Below, piece by piece: positions 4,889-5,021 of a DNA stretch of 5,021 nucleotides. Origin of the DNA: Candidatus Anoxychlamydiales bacterium. Lineage in GTDB: Bacteria > Chlamydiota > Chlamydiia > Chlamydiales > SM23-39. The notes beneath the pieces were generated by a model. It saw nothing but the letters and a program-made list of their open reading frames with translations, did not search any database and was not told the DNA's origin. The position numbers and the translations under genes are program-made. Location: assembly GCA_011064905.1 (NCBI GenBank), contig JAAKFW010000124.1:1-5021 (forward strand), read 5' to 3'. Position 1 is the first letter of the stretch. Every line of letters begins with the position of its first letter.

Positions 4889-5021
4889 AAAGATTTAGTA
4901 TCTAATAGAAAAGCTTTTCATAACTATGAGATTTTAGAGACTTATGAAGCTGGAATAGCTCTACTCGGCTCTGAAATCAAATCTCTAAGAGATCATTCAG
5001 GTTCACTTCAAGATTCTTATG
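4886..5021 (+). CDS. smpB: SsrA-binding protein SmpB (5' part, cut by window end)
   Basis: SmpB binds tmRNA and brings it to the A site of stalled ribosomes for trans-translation, in the cytoplasm. The 45 visible residues match the family N-terminus: SNRKAFHNYEI (6-16), the ETYEAGIALLGSEIKSLR core (18-35) and the SGSLQDSY strand (38-45), equivalent to the usual NRKA-HDY, E-T-EAGI-L-G-EVKSLR and L-DSY. Full-length SmpB is about 150 residues, so about 105 lie beyond the window, including the C-terminal tail that enters the mRNA channel. It begins with TTG and is closely coupled to the preceding gene. Confidence 0.96.
   Translation, partial: MKDLVSNRKAFHNYEILETYEAGIALLGSEIKSLRDHSGSLQDSY

Overview
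The window is a low-G+C stretch (roughly 30% by eye) of a bacterial chromosome. It carries five complete protein genes, two genes cut by the window ends, and one possible small RNA. The combination of a lysine-rich Hc2-like 'histone', small DUF378 and TMEM14-type membrane proteins and generic housekeeping genes best fits a member of the Chlamydiae, probably an environmental chlamydia-like lineage rather than the human pathogens. This is an inference from gene content. No rRNA or other marker settles it, and another low-G+C host-associated bacterium remains possible.

Left part (1-1740). A partial gene of the TsaC/Sua5 (YrdC-fold) family, for the tRNA t6A modification, runs leftward off the window. 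Diverging from it is a small four-helix membrane protein of apparent TMEM14 type (722-1048, +). That gene converges on a very short, extremely basic Hc2-like histone gene (1113-1307, -), and a compact bidirectional terminator (about 1047-1090) lies between them. Upstream of the histone is a gene-poor, very A+T-rich block of about 430 bp. It is not featureless: it holds a 9-bp inverted repeat whose arms coincide with possible -35 elements facing in opposite directions, a consensus TATAAT on the + strand, and a strong + strand terminator (1465-1504) that has no protein gene in front of it. Together these suggest an untranslated RNA of about 100 nt divergent from the histone gene. Beyond it lies a textbook terminator (1683-1724) belonging to the next gene on the minus strand.

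Right part (1741-5021). A DUF378 membrane protein (1741-1947, -) diverges from a rightward run of three genes. These are rarA (2126-3382), an AAA+ ATPase of replication-fork maintenance; a 467-residue protein I do not recognise, which reads as a chain of winged-helix-like segments (3474-4877); and the start of smpB (4886 onward), the tmRNA partner of ribosome rescue. The unknown gene and smpB are only 8 nt apart, and the smpB Shine-Dalgarno overlaps the upstream stop codon, so they are very probably one transcript. rarA is separated from them by 91 bp and may be a separate transcription unit.

The most interesting points are the possible small RNA and divergent regulatory palindrome next to the histone gene, and the uncharacterised multi-winged-helix protein coupled to smpB. 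No mobile element, CRISPR array, tRNA or rRNA was seen.
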